Below, piece after piece: positions 56,257 through 64,000 of a DNA stretch of 64,000 bases; positions within the stretch are counted from its first letter, which is position 1; the number at the start of each line of letters is the position of its first letter. The notes under the pieces were generated by a model. It searched no databases and was not told the DNA's origin. It worked only from the letters and a program-made list of their open reading frames with translations. A program made the position numbers and the translations under genes. The stretch is from QFNR01 sp043842855. GTDB taxonomy: Bacteria; Pseudomonadota; Gammaproteobacteria; Burkholderiales; Neisseriaceae. The DNA lies in assembly GCA_043842855.1 (NCBI GenBank), contig JBBPJF010000002.1:62001-126000 (forward strand). Direction: 5' to 3'.

Positions 56257-58515
56257 ATGAGTATTACTCATATTACTGGGTTCCCAAGAGTTGGAGCTAA
56301 AAGAGAACTGAAGTTTAGTGTGGAAAAATTTTGGAGTGGTAAATGCTCTGAAGCTGATGTGCTAGAAGTGGGTAAGGCGATACGTCAGGAAAATAGACGG
56401 TTACAGAAGAAAGCTCAGATAGATCTGATTCCTGTCGGAGATTTTAGCTACTATGATCATGTATTGGATGCCCAAATTTTAGTGGGAGCAATTCCTGATC
56501 GTTTTGGTTTTGAGGTGACTCAGCTAAGTTTGCAGCAATATTTTGAGCTGGCTCGTGGAAATACAGCACAACCTGCTTTGGAGATGACTAAATGGTTTGA
56601 TACTAATTATCACTATCTAGTACCTGAATGGCGAGCTACTACTCAATTTAAGCCGGTAACTTCTGGATTGCTTGGTCAATTTAGGGAAGCAAAAGAAGCA
56701 GAATGTCAATGTAAACCTACTTTAATTGGGCCATTGACCTTGCTGTGGCTAGGAAAAATAAAAGGAGAAGCTTTTGATAGGCTGACCTTGTTACCACAAT
56801 TAGCTGAAACTTATCAACAAATTTTAAAGGAATTAGTGCAAGAAGGTGCGGAGTGGGTACAACTGGAAGAGCCTATTTTGGGAATTGATCTAGCGGATGA
56901 TTGGATCAAAGCTTTTCAGCCAACTTATCAAGTGTTAGCCGAAACTTCGGCTAAGATAATGCTAGGTTCTTACTTTAGTTCGGTTGCTAGACATGAAGAA
57001 CTTCTTCAACGTTTGCCTATAGAGGGACTGCATATTGATGTGGTGAGGGCTCCAGAGCAATTGGATAGATTTCTCGATATATGGCCAGTAGATAGAAAGT
57101 TATCTTTGGGGGTTATTGATGGACGTAACGTATGGAAGGCAGATTTAAGTAGCGTTTACCCAAGTTTAAAGGCTGCTCAGGAGAAACGGGGTAGCCAGTT
57201 ATGGATTTCTACAAGTTGTTCTTTGCTCCATACACCACAGGATCTGCAGCTGGAAAAGCAATTAGATCCAGAAATTAAAAGTTGGCTTGCTTTCGCCGTT
57301 CAGAAATTAGAAGAGCTTAAGGTACTTAAGGTAGCTCTTTCAGACGGTATTGAATCTGTTAGCTCTTTTTTTGAACTTTCAGATCAGGTAGTACAAAAAA
57401 GAAAAGGAAGTAAGCATACGCATAAAAAAGCAGTTGAGCAGCGATTGCAGGATCTAGTGAAGGGTGCGGATAAACGGAGAAGCCCCTATGCTAGCCGAGC
57501 GGCTTTGCAGCAGCAAAAATTGAAGCTACCTCTGTTGCCGACTACTACAATTGGCTCTTTTCCCCAAACTACTTTTATTCGACAAGCGCGCGCCCTATTT
57601 AAAAAGCAAGAGATGTCCTTAGAAGAATATGAAAGTACAATGAAGTCAGAGATTGCTCACGTGGTCAAGGTTCAAGAAGAGCTAGACCTTGATGTATTAG
57701 TACACGGTGAAGCGGAGCGTAATGATATGGTGGAGTATTTTGGAGAACAGCTAGAAGGCTTCATTTTTACTCAGTTTGGATGGGTTCAGAGTTATGGAAG
57801 CAGGTGTGTCAAACCTCCTATCATTTATGGAGATGTAAGTCGGCCTGAACCTATGACCGTGAGATGGACCCAATATGCACAGAGTTTAACTCCTCGTCCA
57901 TTAAAGGGTATGTTAACTGGTCCTGTGACTATGCTGCAGTGGAGTTTTGTGCGTGATGATTTACCAAGAAGTGAAGTTGCTCGTCAGATTGCCCTGGCAC
58001 TTAACGATGAAGTGCGAGATTTAGAAAGGGCTGGTATTAGTATCATTCAGATTGATGAGCCAGCCTATCGTGAGGGTTTGCCGCTTAAGAAAGCAGATTG
58101 GGAAGATTACTTATCGTGGGCAGGTGAAGCGTTTAGACTATCCTACATGGGGATAAAAGATGAGACGCAGATTCACACCCATATGTGTTATTCTGAATTC
58201 AACGATATTTTACCTGCGATTGTGGCGTTGGATGCAGATGTAATTATGATCGAAACTTCGCGTTCTGACATGGAGCTGTTGGAGGCCTTTGGGAAATTCA
58301 ATTATCCTAATGGAATTGGTCCGGGAGTGTATGATATCCATAGTCCAAGGATTCCTACTACAGCAGAGATCAGCCATTTGATCCAAAAAGCTCTTCAGGT
58401 TATCCCAATCAATCGACTGTGGATTAATCCAGACTGTGGGCTGAAAACACGCAGTTGGGAGGAAGTAAAACCCGCCCTAGAAGTAATGGTTCAAGTGGCT
58501 AAATCATTCCGCTAG
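56257..58515 (+). CDS. metE: Cobalamin-independent methionine synthase
   Basis: MetE transfers the methyl group of 5-methyltetrahydropteroyl-triglutamate to homocysteine, the last step of methionine synthesis, without vitamin B12. The 752 residues are full length. The N-terminal barrel starts with the folate-binding GFPRVGAKRELK. The C-terminal barrel has TIGSFPQT, HGEAERNDMVEYFGE, and the zinc ligands in HTHMC (about His641 and Cys643), MIETSRSD (Glu about 665) and NPDCGLKTR (Cys about 726). All ligands are present, so the enzyme should be active. Its stop overlaps that of the minus-strand fxsA gene. Confidence 0.95.
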   Translation: MSITHITGFPRVGAKRELKFSVEKFWSGKCSEADVLEVGKAIRQENRRLQKKAQIDLIPVGDFSYYDHVLDAQILVGAIPDRFGFEVTQLSLQQYFELARGNTAQPALEMTKWFDTNYHYLVPEWRATTQFKPVTSGLLGQFREAKEAECQCKPTLIGPLTLLWLGKIKGEAFDRLTLLPQLAETYQQILKELVQEGAEWVQLEEPILGIDLADDWIKAFQPTYQVLAETSAKIMLGSYFSSVARHEELLQRLPIEGLHIDVVRAPEQLDRFLDIWPVDRKLSLGVIDGRNVWKADLSSVYPSLKAAQEKRGSQLWISTSCSLLHTPQDLQLEKQLDPEIKSWLAFAVQKLEELKVLKVALSDGIESVSSFFELSDQVVQKRKGSKHTHKKAVEQRLQDLVKGADKRRSPYASRAALQQQKLKLPLLPTTTIGSFPQTTFIRQARALFKKQEMSLEEYESTMKSEIAHVVKVQEELDLDVLVHGEAERNDMVEYFGEQLEGFIFTQFGWVQSYGSRCVKPPIIYGDVSRPEPMTVRWTQYAQSLTPRPLKGMLTGPVTMLQWSFVRDDLPRSEVARQIALALNDEVRDLERAGISIIQIDEPAYREGLPLKKADWEDYLSWAGEAFRLSYMGIKDETQIHTHMCYSEFNDILPAIVALDADVIMIETSRSDMELLEAFGKFNYPNGIGPGVYDIHSPRIPTTAEISHLIQKALQVIPINRLWINPDCGLKTRSWEEVKPALEVMVQVAKSFR

Positions 58516-59012
58516 TAACGTTTTTTTTGGGAGGGCTCTGCGATCTCCCGAAACTGACCTTCAATAATTTCTTTCTCTTGAGGTGGCTGTTTCGGAGACC
58601 TGCTAGTAGCTTTGCGACTTTTGTTTGCTCGGGAAGGGAGGGAGAAATTTTGAAAAACTAAAGGAAGTAGTAGTGCTAAACCCAGAGTATCACTTAAAAA
58701 ACCTGGCAAAATGAATAGACAAGCTGCTAAAGTGGGGTGTAGGGGGTGTGATTTCTTATACCAAGAGGTTTGCTTTGACGAGGTTTGGCTTCGTTGCCAG
58801 GAGGACAGGAGCTCTGCCCAATTAACTCGGTAATTTTTCAAAATGAAGATACCTAATAGCAGGAATAGGAAACCGAGAGCCCAAGAGACCTTTCCTCCTA
58901 ACCAAGTGCTAACTACGGTGATTGAAGCAACGTCTAGGATAAAAATGAGTAAAAAGAAAAAAGGCAAGTATCTTATTTTTCTTCCTAGATCAAATAAGTA
59001 AAATAATTTCAT
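58512..59012 (-). CDS. fxsA: FxsA-family membrane protein
   Basis: FxsA is a small inner-membrane protein first known for suppressing F-plasmid exclusion of phage T7; its cellular role is unclear. I start it at the ATG at 59012 (166 residues, MKLFYLFDLG...), which fits family length; the frame stays open to a GTG at 59078 that would add 22 residues absent from the family. Features are hydrophobic segments at about 12-30 and 42-58, the family stretch LHPTLAACLFILPGFLSDTLGLALLLP, and a polar basic tail with KEIIEGQFREI. Neither start has a good ribosome binding site. It diverges from the pilus adhesin gene and overlaps metE tail to tail. Confidence 0.8.
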   Translation of the reverse strand: MKLFYLFDLGRKIRYLPFFFLLIFILDVASITVVSTWLGGKVSWALGFLFLLLGIFILKNYRVNWAELLSSWQRSQTSSKQTSWYKKSHPLHPTLAACLFILPGFLSDTLGLALLLPLVFQNFSLPSRANKSRKATSRSPKQPPQEKEIIEGQFREIAEPSQKKRY

Positions 59013-59125
59013 GTAAAACCGAATATCCCCGATTGACGACCGGACGTTCAACTTTAATTGAACTACTCCCGAATTCACTAATAATACACGGGAGGGTGCC
59101 TTAAAACCAGAGGTAAAAAAGTTTC

Positions 59126-62100
59126 ATGATACTGACTGAGCCATTCAAGAGAATATCGCTGTCCGTTGTGCTTACATGTTGTGCATGGTTCGCTTCTTCC
59201 ATGCTTTATGCGGCGACTCCAAAGGAGGATCCGGAAGAAGACTATGATTATAAGTTTGCTGCTACGCCCCTTGAATATGGTTCTTTAAGCCATCCAAGAG
59301 TTAAGACTAATCTTATTTTTTTAATAGATAACTCTTCCTTTGCGCCGCCATTAGAACCTCAAAAGATAGTACAAGCAATTATTGCGGATCAGGAAGTCAG
59401 GCAGAGGACACGAGTCGGCTTGTCGTATTTATATGCTGATACTCATCCATTCATCAGTTTTGAAATCCCCACACGGTTTATCCTTTGTCTTATTCAACAG
59501 TTGGCTATTCAGTCTCCTGAATTGGTAGCTGAAATTAGTAGTATTATTGCAGGAGCAGCAGCTGGAGGCGCAGGTCTTATTGCGGTACTACCGGTGATTT
59601 TGCCGCTTATTTTGGAAGAGTTAGGTAAAATCGCCCCTGTTTGCGTACCAGAATTGCAGAACACGGACCTAAATATAGCCATTAACACGCATAAACTTAG
59701 TTATGAAGTTAAATTAGACGATTTATCAAAGAACTGGCTAGAGGTAAATGAATCTTTGCTAGCGAGTAAAATAAATAATTTCATACCTCCTCTGGGTTTA
59801 CCAATTGTGACTCGGCGGTATTACGAAATCACAAGAGAGATACGTGGTATGAAGCCTGGCAATTCTTTCATGAAAAGGCCTTCCTCTAGTAGCAGTATAG
59901 CTGGTAATACAGCGAAAGCTATTGCTGAAATTTCGAATTTCATCCGTTTTATTCCTGTTTTGGGACCTTTTCTTTCTGGGATTGCCTCGCTACTTAGAGA
60001 TGCGGTTAATTTTGTAGGGCCAGTCCCTGAATACCAACCGCTGTTCAATGATGCTATGCAGTATCGTTGTCAGCCAAACGTAGTGGTAGTTTTATCGCCA
60101 AGCATTGTCCAACCGGCCACTATAAGTATGCCTGCGAAGGCTATAAAGGAATTTATTGATAAGTTGAGAGAAATTATTTCTTCTGCTCTTTTGCCTGGGG
60201 AGAAGATTGAAGTTGACCGCTACTTACCGATTCCTGATCTGCTTCCTTTGACGGTTCCGGAAGACGATACTTTAGTGCGTGACCACTTATATCAGTCAGA
60301 GAAAAGAACTTTAACTTTCGAGGAATGGAACCACCCTGAAGAGCAATATAGCAATGATGGATTGGCTTTTCTCAGCAAGCTATTCGATGAAAATGATCTT
60401 AAGACCAGTAAAGATGGGGTAGACCAAGAAGGAAGAAGTTGGGATGCAAAGGACTACCCTTTCCAAAATATCACCACTCTTGCTATTAATACAGCGGGGG
60501 GCCAGATTACTGATCATCCTATGCTTGCTGCTTTATGGCAATTATTTCTGGGCCCTCTGGTTCAATTTAATCCCATGCGAGATTACCTAAAAAATGCAGC
60601 TTCTCCCGTGGTGCGTCTAGGAATGAGAAAAGGTTATTTTGTTGGTTTAAGTAGTATCGAGCAAATTAAAAAAATAATTAAAGATACTATTATGGGGGTG
60701 GACCGAAAAAATTTGTCTGGTGCGCCCTCTTCACTTTTAATCAAGAAGGATCCATTTAGTGGTTTATCAGCCTATGTAGACACTGAAAATTGGTCAAGTA
60801 CTCTCAGGTTTTATCCTCTTATTCGGAAGCAGGCAGAAGAATTTGATTATACAGCTAGGCTTAACCAATACTATTCACCCCTGTATAACGATGATAGAAA
60901 AGTGCTTGTTTCTACAGCTCAGGAATCTCCACATTTTTTAAAAGGAACCTCTGCATATAATTTATGGCTGCTTCGCTTAAATAGTTTTTCTGATAAGGAA
61001 ATCAATAGAAAGTATAAAACGAATCTAAGAGATCGTTGTGCTAATAGTAGTAGTGAAAACTGTGAAGAACGCATGTTAGGAGATATTCTAAATACGCCTA
61101 TATTGACTCTTGATGAAATTCCTAACCTTCGTAATCCGGTGACAGATCCATATGCCGATTGGTTAGTAACAGCCGCTAATGATGGTATGGTACATATTTT
61201 CAAAAGGGATCGCACGGGGACGACCCCTTACCGGCTTGTCTTAGATTATCTGCCGGGGGCAGCTAGGCGGGGGAATAGTACCACCCTATGGGAGCAGTTA
61301 CCTAATCTAGCCCATCCCCTATATGGTAAACATAAGCTTCATCCACATCAGTTCTTTGGGAATGGAGGACTTTCTTATCTGGGTACGGTAACAAAAAAAT
61401 GTGGAGGGCCTATGACGAGTTTCTATTGCATAGCTCAGGCAGCTCAGGTATTTATGGTAGGTTCTTACGGCCAAGGTGCTAGAGGACTTTATGCTTTTAA
61501 TTTAGCAGGCAAGGACTATGCAACCGGCAGACCTGTTGCATTATCTAACTCCAATCAGCAAAGTTGGGTGGGGGAAGTCCCTCTGTGGGAGAGTGGATCA
61601 GATAAATATGGAGCAAGCCGAATCGATAGCGAAACCAGGAAAGCACATCAAGCTTTAGGCTATATTCCAGGCAGCCCAGTCATAGCTAACGTAGCGATTA
61701 AACGTAGTATGAATAATGAGTTGAATCAGATGAAGCCCAGGAATGAGGGGGATATACGTTATGGAGTTTTCACTGGAAACGGATTTTTTTCAGATGATAG
61801 AAAACCTGCGCTCTATGTATTCGATGCACTTGGCATCAGCAAGAAAGAAGGAGTCTCGCGCAATGGTAGCCGTAGCTTTAGCTTCAGTAAGGAGGATAGT
61901 GGAAAGGGTAGCTTGATTGCTAGGATAGAGATTAAAGATCCTATTTGTGGGCACTGTAATCGTCAGGGTAGATTGGGGCTGTCACCTCCAGCAGTGGTTG
62001 ATACAGATGGGGATGGAATAGCAGATGTGGTTTATGCGGGCGATTATAATGGTAATTTATACCGGTTTGATCTGAGGAAAGAGGATCCTCGGGCCTGGTC

Positions 62101-62968
62101 AGCAACAAAAATTTATGAAGCTCCAGAGCCACCTTTTGCCACAGGTATACCGGAGCAGCCTATAACTACTGCTCCTGTCGTGTATAGGCTGGATCCAATG
62201 GGTTCAAGATATGTAGTCATTTTTGGAACAGGCAGTGACTGGTTCAAGGATGATTTATTAAAAAACACTACTACCCTCAATACGCCTAAACAAGCTATTT
62301 ATGGTGTCTTCGATGACCTTGCTGAAGAACCTAAACAAGTAACCCGGCGTGCAGATTTATTGAAACAGACTATGTCGGCTGCTTCAGGCAGCTTTAAAGG
62401 TGAAATTAAAAAGACAGTGAAGTTGAGCGATAAGCATATGACCTCCCAGTATAGAGGGTGGTACGTTGAGTTGGATAATGGGTTGGGCGAGAGAGTGGTG
62501 CGGCCCGGTAAGGTAGCAGGAAATGCGGTATTTTTCACCACGCGCATTTATAAAAGCGGAGCAGGCAACAAGATAAGCTATCCTAATCAGTGTACTAATG
62601 CTGTTACTGCACAGAGTGATGGATACCTACTAGGATTAAACCCTAGAACCGGCGGGCGCTTAAAACGGACGATGGTCAACTTTAATCCAATTCTTGATCG
62701 CTACAATCCCAAGGCAGAATTTATTTCAGGTTTTAAACTAGAAGGGGTTCCTTCAGAGCTTACTTTCATTGTGCAGGGGCAGAATAGTTTGACAAACAGA
62801 GCTGGGCAATTCTCTAGCGGATGGGAAGATACAGGTAGGTTCAAATTGAAGCACTATGATGAAGGTTATCTGGTAGTTACTAGTACTCAGGGTGAGTATT
62901 ACGTCATTTCTGCTGCCGAGCCTAACTATATTAGAGTAAGGAAGGTCAATTCCCGAGAGCTATTCTAA
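59126..62968 (+). CDS. pilC: Type IV pilus tip adhesin / biogenesis factor of the PilC/PilY1 family
   Basis: PilC/PilY1 proteins sit at the pilus tip or outer surface and control pilus extension and adhesion. The 1280 residues begin with a signal peptide ending near SSMLYA (about 29). A divergent N-terminal region follows, with a von Willebrand-like strand NLIFLIDNSS (about 62-71), but the metal-site pattern is incomplete. The C-terminal half is the conserved beta-propeller: DWLVTAANDGMVHIFKRD, VFMVGSYGQGARGLYAFNLAG, SPVIANV and a calcium-loop motif DTDGDGIAD (about 959-967) followed by VVYAGDYNGNLYRFDLR. The N-terminal part contains an unusual hydrophobic stretch at about 132-172. No minor pilins are adjacent, unlike in Pseudomonas; isolated pilC genes are usual in Neisseria. 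Confidence 0.82.
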   Translation: MILTEPFKRISLSVVLTCCAWFASSMLYAATPKEDPEEDYDYKFAATPLEYGSLSHPRVKTNLIFLIDNSSFAPPLEPQKIVQAIIADQEVRQRTRVGLSYLYADTHPFISFEIPTRFILCLIQQLAIQSPELVAEISSIIAGAAAGGAGLIAVLPVILPLILEELGKIAPVCVPELQNTDLNIAINTHKLSYEVKLDDLSKNWLEVNESLLASKINNFIPPLGLPIVTRRYYEITREIRGMKPGNSFMKRPSSSSSIAGNTAKAIAEISNFIRFIPVLGPFLSGIASLLRDAVNFVGPVPEYQPLFNDAMQYRCQPNVVVVLSPSIVQPATISMPAKAIKEFIDKLREIISSALLPGEKIEVDRYLPIPDLLPLTVPEDDTLVRDHLYQSEKRTLTFEEWNHPEEQYSNDGLAFLSKLFDENDLKTSKDGVDQEGRSWDAKDYPFQNITTLAINTAGGQITDHPMLAALWQLFLGPLVQFNPMRDYLKNAASPVVRLGMRKGYFVGLSSIEQIKKIIKDTIMGVDRKNLSGAPSSLLIKKDPFSGLSAYVDTENWSSTLRFYPLIRKQAEEFDYTARLNQYYSPLYNDDRKVLVSTAQESPHFLKGTSAYNLWLLRLNSFSDKEINRKYKTNLRDRCANSSSENCEERMLGDILNTPILTLDEIPNLRNPVTDPYADWLVTAANDGMVHIFKRDRTGTTPYRLVLDYLPGAARRGNSTTLWEQLPNLAHPLYGKHKLHPHQFFGNGGLSYLGTVTKKCGGPMTSFYCIAQAAQVFMVGSYGQGARGLYAFNLAGKDYATGRPVALSNSNQQSWVGEVPLWESGSDKYGASRIDSETRKAHQALGYIPGSPVIANVAIKRSMNNELNQMKPRNEGDIRYGVFTGNGFFSDDRKPALYVFDALGISKKEGVSRNGSRSFSFSKEDSGKGSLIARIEIKDPICGHCNRQGRLGLSPPAVVDTDGDGIADVVYAGDYNGNLYRFDLRKEDPRAWSATKIYEAPEPPFATGIPEQPITTAPVVYRLDPMGSRYVVIFGTGSDWFKDDLLKNTTTLNTPKQAIYGVFDDLAEEPKQVTRRADLLKQTMSAASGSFKGEIKKTVKLSDKHMTSQYRGWYVELDNGLGERVVRPGKVAGNAVFFTTRIYKSGAGNKISYPNQCTNAVTAQSDGYLLGLNPRTGGRLKRTMVNFNPILDRYNPKAEFISGFKLEGVPSELTFIVQGQNSLTNRAGQFSSGWEDTGRFKLKHYDEGYLVVTSTQGEYYVISAAEPNYIRVRKVNSRELF

Positions 62969-63631
62969 TTAGGTCGTAGTGAATTCCCTAGTTTAAGCGC
63001 TTGTGTATGCTGCCTTATGCGCAAAAGGAAATAAATAAAATACGTGGTCTCGTGGTCTGTTGGCGTTTCGAAGGAAGGATAGTTTAAGTGCTACTTTTCA
63101 GAAAAGGTGTTTCCTGCTACAATCGCCCATCCTGAGCTTTGGCTGGTTTAGGGGCGCGCTTCGGGTCGCTTTGTGTAGAAGAATAGAAGCCGTTCACATG
63201 ACTAGAGGAATTTTGTATGCTTAGGGGATGTATCGAGTGGATTTATTGTGTTACCATTCGGTCTGGAATGTTGCGCAGGAGAAGTTAGTTTGCTTTACCT
63301 GAGTAGTGTCACTTCGGAATAGGTTGCGGGAAGCTTTAAGTTTTTAGTGCTGTTGCTGATTCAGAAGACTATTGGGGCCCTCAGTGTTGCTATTTTGATA
63401 CAAATTAGGTTTTAAAGTGGGCAGATGTATGAGTTAATTGTGGGCTTGAGCAGTTAAGTTATGTTAAAGTTCCGACTGTGGGATTTTGATAATCCGTGTA
63501 TGGCTCTTTCATGGCACTGATCAAGCCTTGCTGTCAGGGATTTGGGTAAGGAGCTTCAGCCTTGGGGTTGTTCGGTTTTGGGGATACGGAAAGAAACTTG
63601 TGAATCAATTGGGATCAATTAGGAGTTTAAG
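62969..63631. other. 663-base spacer upstream of the porin gene
   Basis: No convincing reading frame or RNA gene. The DNA is more G/T-rich than the 52.7-54.3 kb gap, with the GC patch GGGGCGCGCTTCGGGTCGC near 63150. The final part is the porin leader: a repeated ATCAATT (in ATCAATTGGGATCAATT) and the ribosome binding site AGGAG at 63621-63625, six bases before ATG. Porin genes are often regulated through long leaders or small RNAs; that is only a possibility here. Confidence 0.4.
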
Positions 63632-64000
63632 ATGAAGAAAACATTAATCGCTTTAGCGTTATCAACGGTGCCTTTAGCAGCGCTCGCTGATGTGACTTTG
63701 TATGGTGAAATCAAGGGTGGGTTAGAGTACAGTGCACGTAGTCACTTGAACAATACTGTAACGAACGTAAATGACTGGGGTTCTTACCTTGGATTTAAAG
63801 GTGAGGAAGATTTAGGGAATGGGTTAAAGGCTATTTGGCAAATTGAGCAATCTGTTTCTCTAGATACTGATTCCTACAGGAATATAGGTTGGGCAAACCG
63901 TGATAGCTTTATTGGTTTGTCTGGTGATTTTGGTACACTCAGAGTGGGTTACTTGTCAGACTCTTTCCGTAAGGGATTGAAGACCATTGACGAAGATTGG
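63632..64000 (+). CDS. Outer-membrane general porin, neisserial/betaproteobacterial type (partial)
   Basis: The first 123 codons of a trimeric-type porin are present; the gene runs off the right edge. It opens with a classic signal peptide, MKKTLIALALSTVPLAALA, cleaved before DVTLYGEIKGGLEYS, the first strand. Then come GSYLGFKGEEDLGNGLKAIWQIEQ, NRDSFIGLSGDFGTLRVG and more alternating strand pattern. These match the N-terminus of Neisseria PorA/PorB and related beta-proteobacterial porins. The start is fixed by AGGAG six bases upstream and the signal peptide. Pore properties cannot be judged from the fragment. It is the best single clue to the organism's affiliation. Confidence 0.88.
   Translation, partial: MKKTLIALALSTVPLAALADVTLYGEIKGGLEYSARSHLNNTVTNVNDWGSYLGFKGEEDLGNGLKAIWQIEQSVSLDTDSYRNIGWANRDSFIGLSGDFGTLRVGYLSDSFRKGLKTIDEDW

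Noticed and set aside
59013..59078. N-terminal extension of FxsA from a GTG at 59078
   Set aside because: The extra 22 residues are not part of the family, and no ribosome binding site supports the GTG.

Overview
The window is an AT-rich (by eye roughly 40% GC), densely coded stretch of a Gram-negative chromosome. The partial porin at the right end (signal peptide, then DVTLYG) resembles neisserial and betaproteobacterial porins. A PilC/PilY1-type pilus adhesin lies beside it, and TamA/TamB, two-subunit glycyl-tRNA synthetase and ftsY-ftsE-ftsX are present. I read it as Betaproteobacteria, possibly near Neisseriales; genus is not determinable. No rRNA, tRNA, CRISPR or transposase was seen.

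Layout. 1-4.9 kb: two tandem long-chain acyl-CoA ligases and murA. 4.9-6.8 kb: a lipoprotein with two META-like repeats between gene-poor stretches. 6.8-36.7 kb: a nonribosomal peptide (NRPS) siderophore locus. 36.8-37.6 kb: tonB. 37.8-52.7 kb: housekeeping genes (ftsY-ftsE-ftsX, glyQS, a TsaC/YrdC protein, tamAB, leuS). 52.7-54.3 kb: a 1.6-kb gap without a gene that opens with a near-perfect ParB site (parS). 54.3-64 kb: amidase, metE, fxsA, the pilus-tip adhesin and the start of a porin.

The NRPS locus is the main feature. A salicylate synthase (MbtI/Irp9 type) and an aryl-AMP ligase would make and activate salicylate. It would load onto the N-terminal aryl carrier of an ArCP-Cy-A-PCP protein, giving a hydroxyphenyl-oxazoline or -thiazoline cap. 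A 4651-residue synthetase (C-A-PCP, C-A-PCP-E, C-A-PCP, C-A-PCP) and a 1512-residue synthetase (C-A-PCP-E) would add five more residues. An ornithine-type N-monooxygenase and a GNAT acyltransferase can supply a hydroxamate. An MbtH protein, an Sfp-type phosphopantetheinyl transferase and an MFS exporter complete the set. Both divergent promoter regions in the locus carry Fur-box-like sequences. The predicted product is a salicylate-capped mixed-ligand (phenolate/azoline plus hydroxamate) hexapeptide siderophore whose module plan I do not recognise. Three oddities stand out: no thioesterase, an epimerization-like domain at the very end, and no outer-membrane receptor in the window.
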